Shown: one piece after another, positions 5,296 to 5,374 of the stretch
Layout: each line of letters begins with the position of its first letter
Position numbering within the stretch: position 1 is the stretch's first letter
NCBI GenBank assembly: GCA_041394725.1
Contig: JAWKHR010000102.1
Location: 1 to 5,374 of the forward strand
Length of the DNA: 5,374 nt
DNA from: JAWKHR01 sp041394725
GTDB taxonomy: Bacteria; Acidobacteriota; Vicinamibacteria; Vicinamibacterales; SCN-69-37
Reading direction: 5' to 3'
Made by a program: the position numbers and the translations under genes
The notes under the pieces: generated by a model
What the model was told of the DNA's origin: nothing
The model's input: only the letters and a program-made list of their open reading frames with translations
Database searches by the model: none

Positions 5296-5374
5296 CTACC
5301 GGGCCTGGCGCGCCAGCGACGGACGCAGGGCGTCGGCCACCCGCGCGAGGATCTCGTCCAGCCCGACGGTGGGC
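5296..5374 (-). CDS. C-terminal tail of an unidentified upstream gene of the same operon (partial)
   Basis: Reading the minus strand from 5373, one frame stays open for 25 codons to a TAG at 5298-5296, encoding PTVGLDEILARVADALRPSL plus ARQAR. Nearly all codons end in G or C, as in the neighbouring genes, and the peptide looks like an amphipathic C-terminal helix. The stop lies 11 bases before the radical SAM start, normal spacing for genes in one operon. With so little visible, no family can be named. A second minus-strand frame is also open to the edge, so this call rests on codon use and spacing. Confidence 0.5.
   Translation of the reverse strand, partial: PTVGLDEILARVADALRPSLARQAR

Noticed and set aside
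5291..5301. TAGAAT-like -10 box on the minus strand just before the radical SAM ATG
   Set aside because: The TA comes from the stop codon of the upstream gene and the box sits too close to the ATG to allow a normal leader; no convincing -35 box was found.

Overview
The window is GC-rich, with third codon positions strongly G/C. It carries three complete genes and two genes cut by the window edges, with no RNA gene, transposase or CRISPR array. The base composition, the secreted protein ending in Cys/Trp 'CVNGGWLPP' modules, and the TTCGAA-rich intergenic repeat remind me of Acidobacteriota, perhaps class Vicinamibacteria. That placement is recalled resemblance and was not tested.

Left part, plus strand: the last 107 codons of an alpha-helical HEAT-repeat-like protein (1-324) are followed by a 231-base gap with a plausible sigma70-type promoter. 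Next comes a 693-residue secreted protein (556-2637). It has a signal peptide, six recognisable beta-propeller-like blade motifs, and a low-complexity C-terminal tail holding five copies of a C-x10-C module separated by Pro/Thr or Gly/Ser linkers.

Middle (2638-2827): the plus-strand gene and the minus-strand operon converge here. The gap is almost entirely inverted-repeat DNA. It has a 7-bp hairpin just after the stop codon, then a 62-base imperfect inverted repeat (54 of 62 positions matching). A strong intrinsic terminator for the plus-strand gene lies inside the left arm, and a 15-base near-perfect palindrome sits in the centre.

Right part, minus strand, read from right to left: the tail of an unidentified gene (ending at 5296), a radical SAM protein with a reduced SPASM (twitch-like) domain (5284 to 4337), and a Wzx-type polysaccharide flippase (4294 to 2828). 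Spacings of 11 and 42 bases suggest one transcript. A flippase beside a radical SAM enzyme points to a surface-polysaccharide or glycoconjugate locus continuing beyond the right edge. The radical SAM enzyme's substrate cannot be read from the sequence.

The most unusual items are the five C-x10-C modules, two of which share 29 identical residues despite 11 silent DNA differences, and the mosaic inverted repeat that surrounds and contains the terminator.
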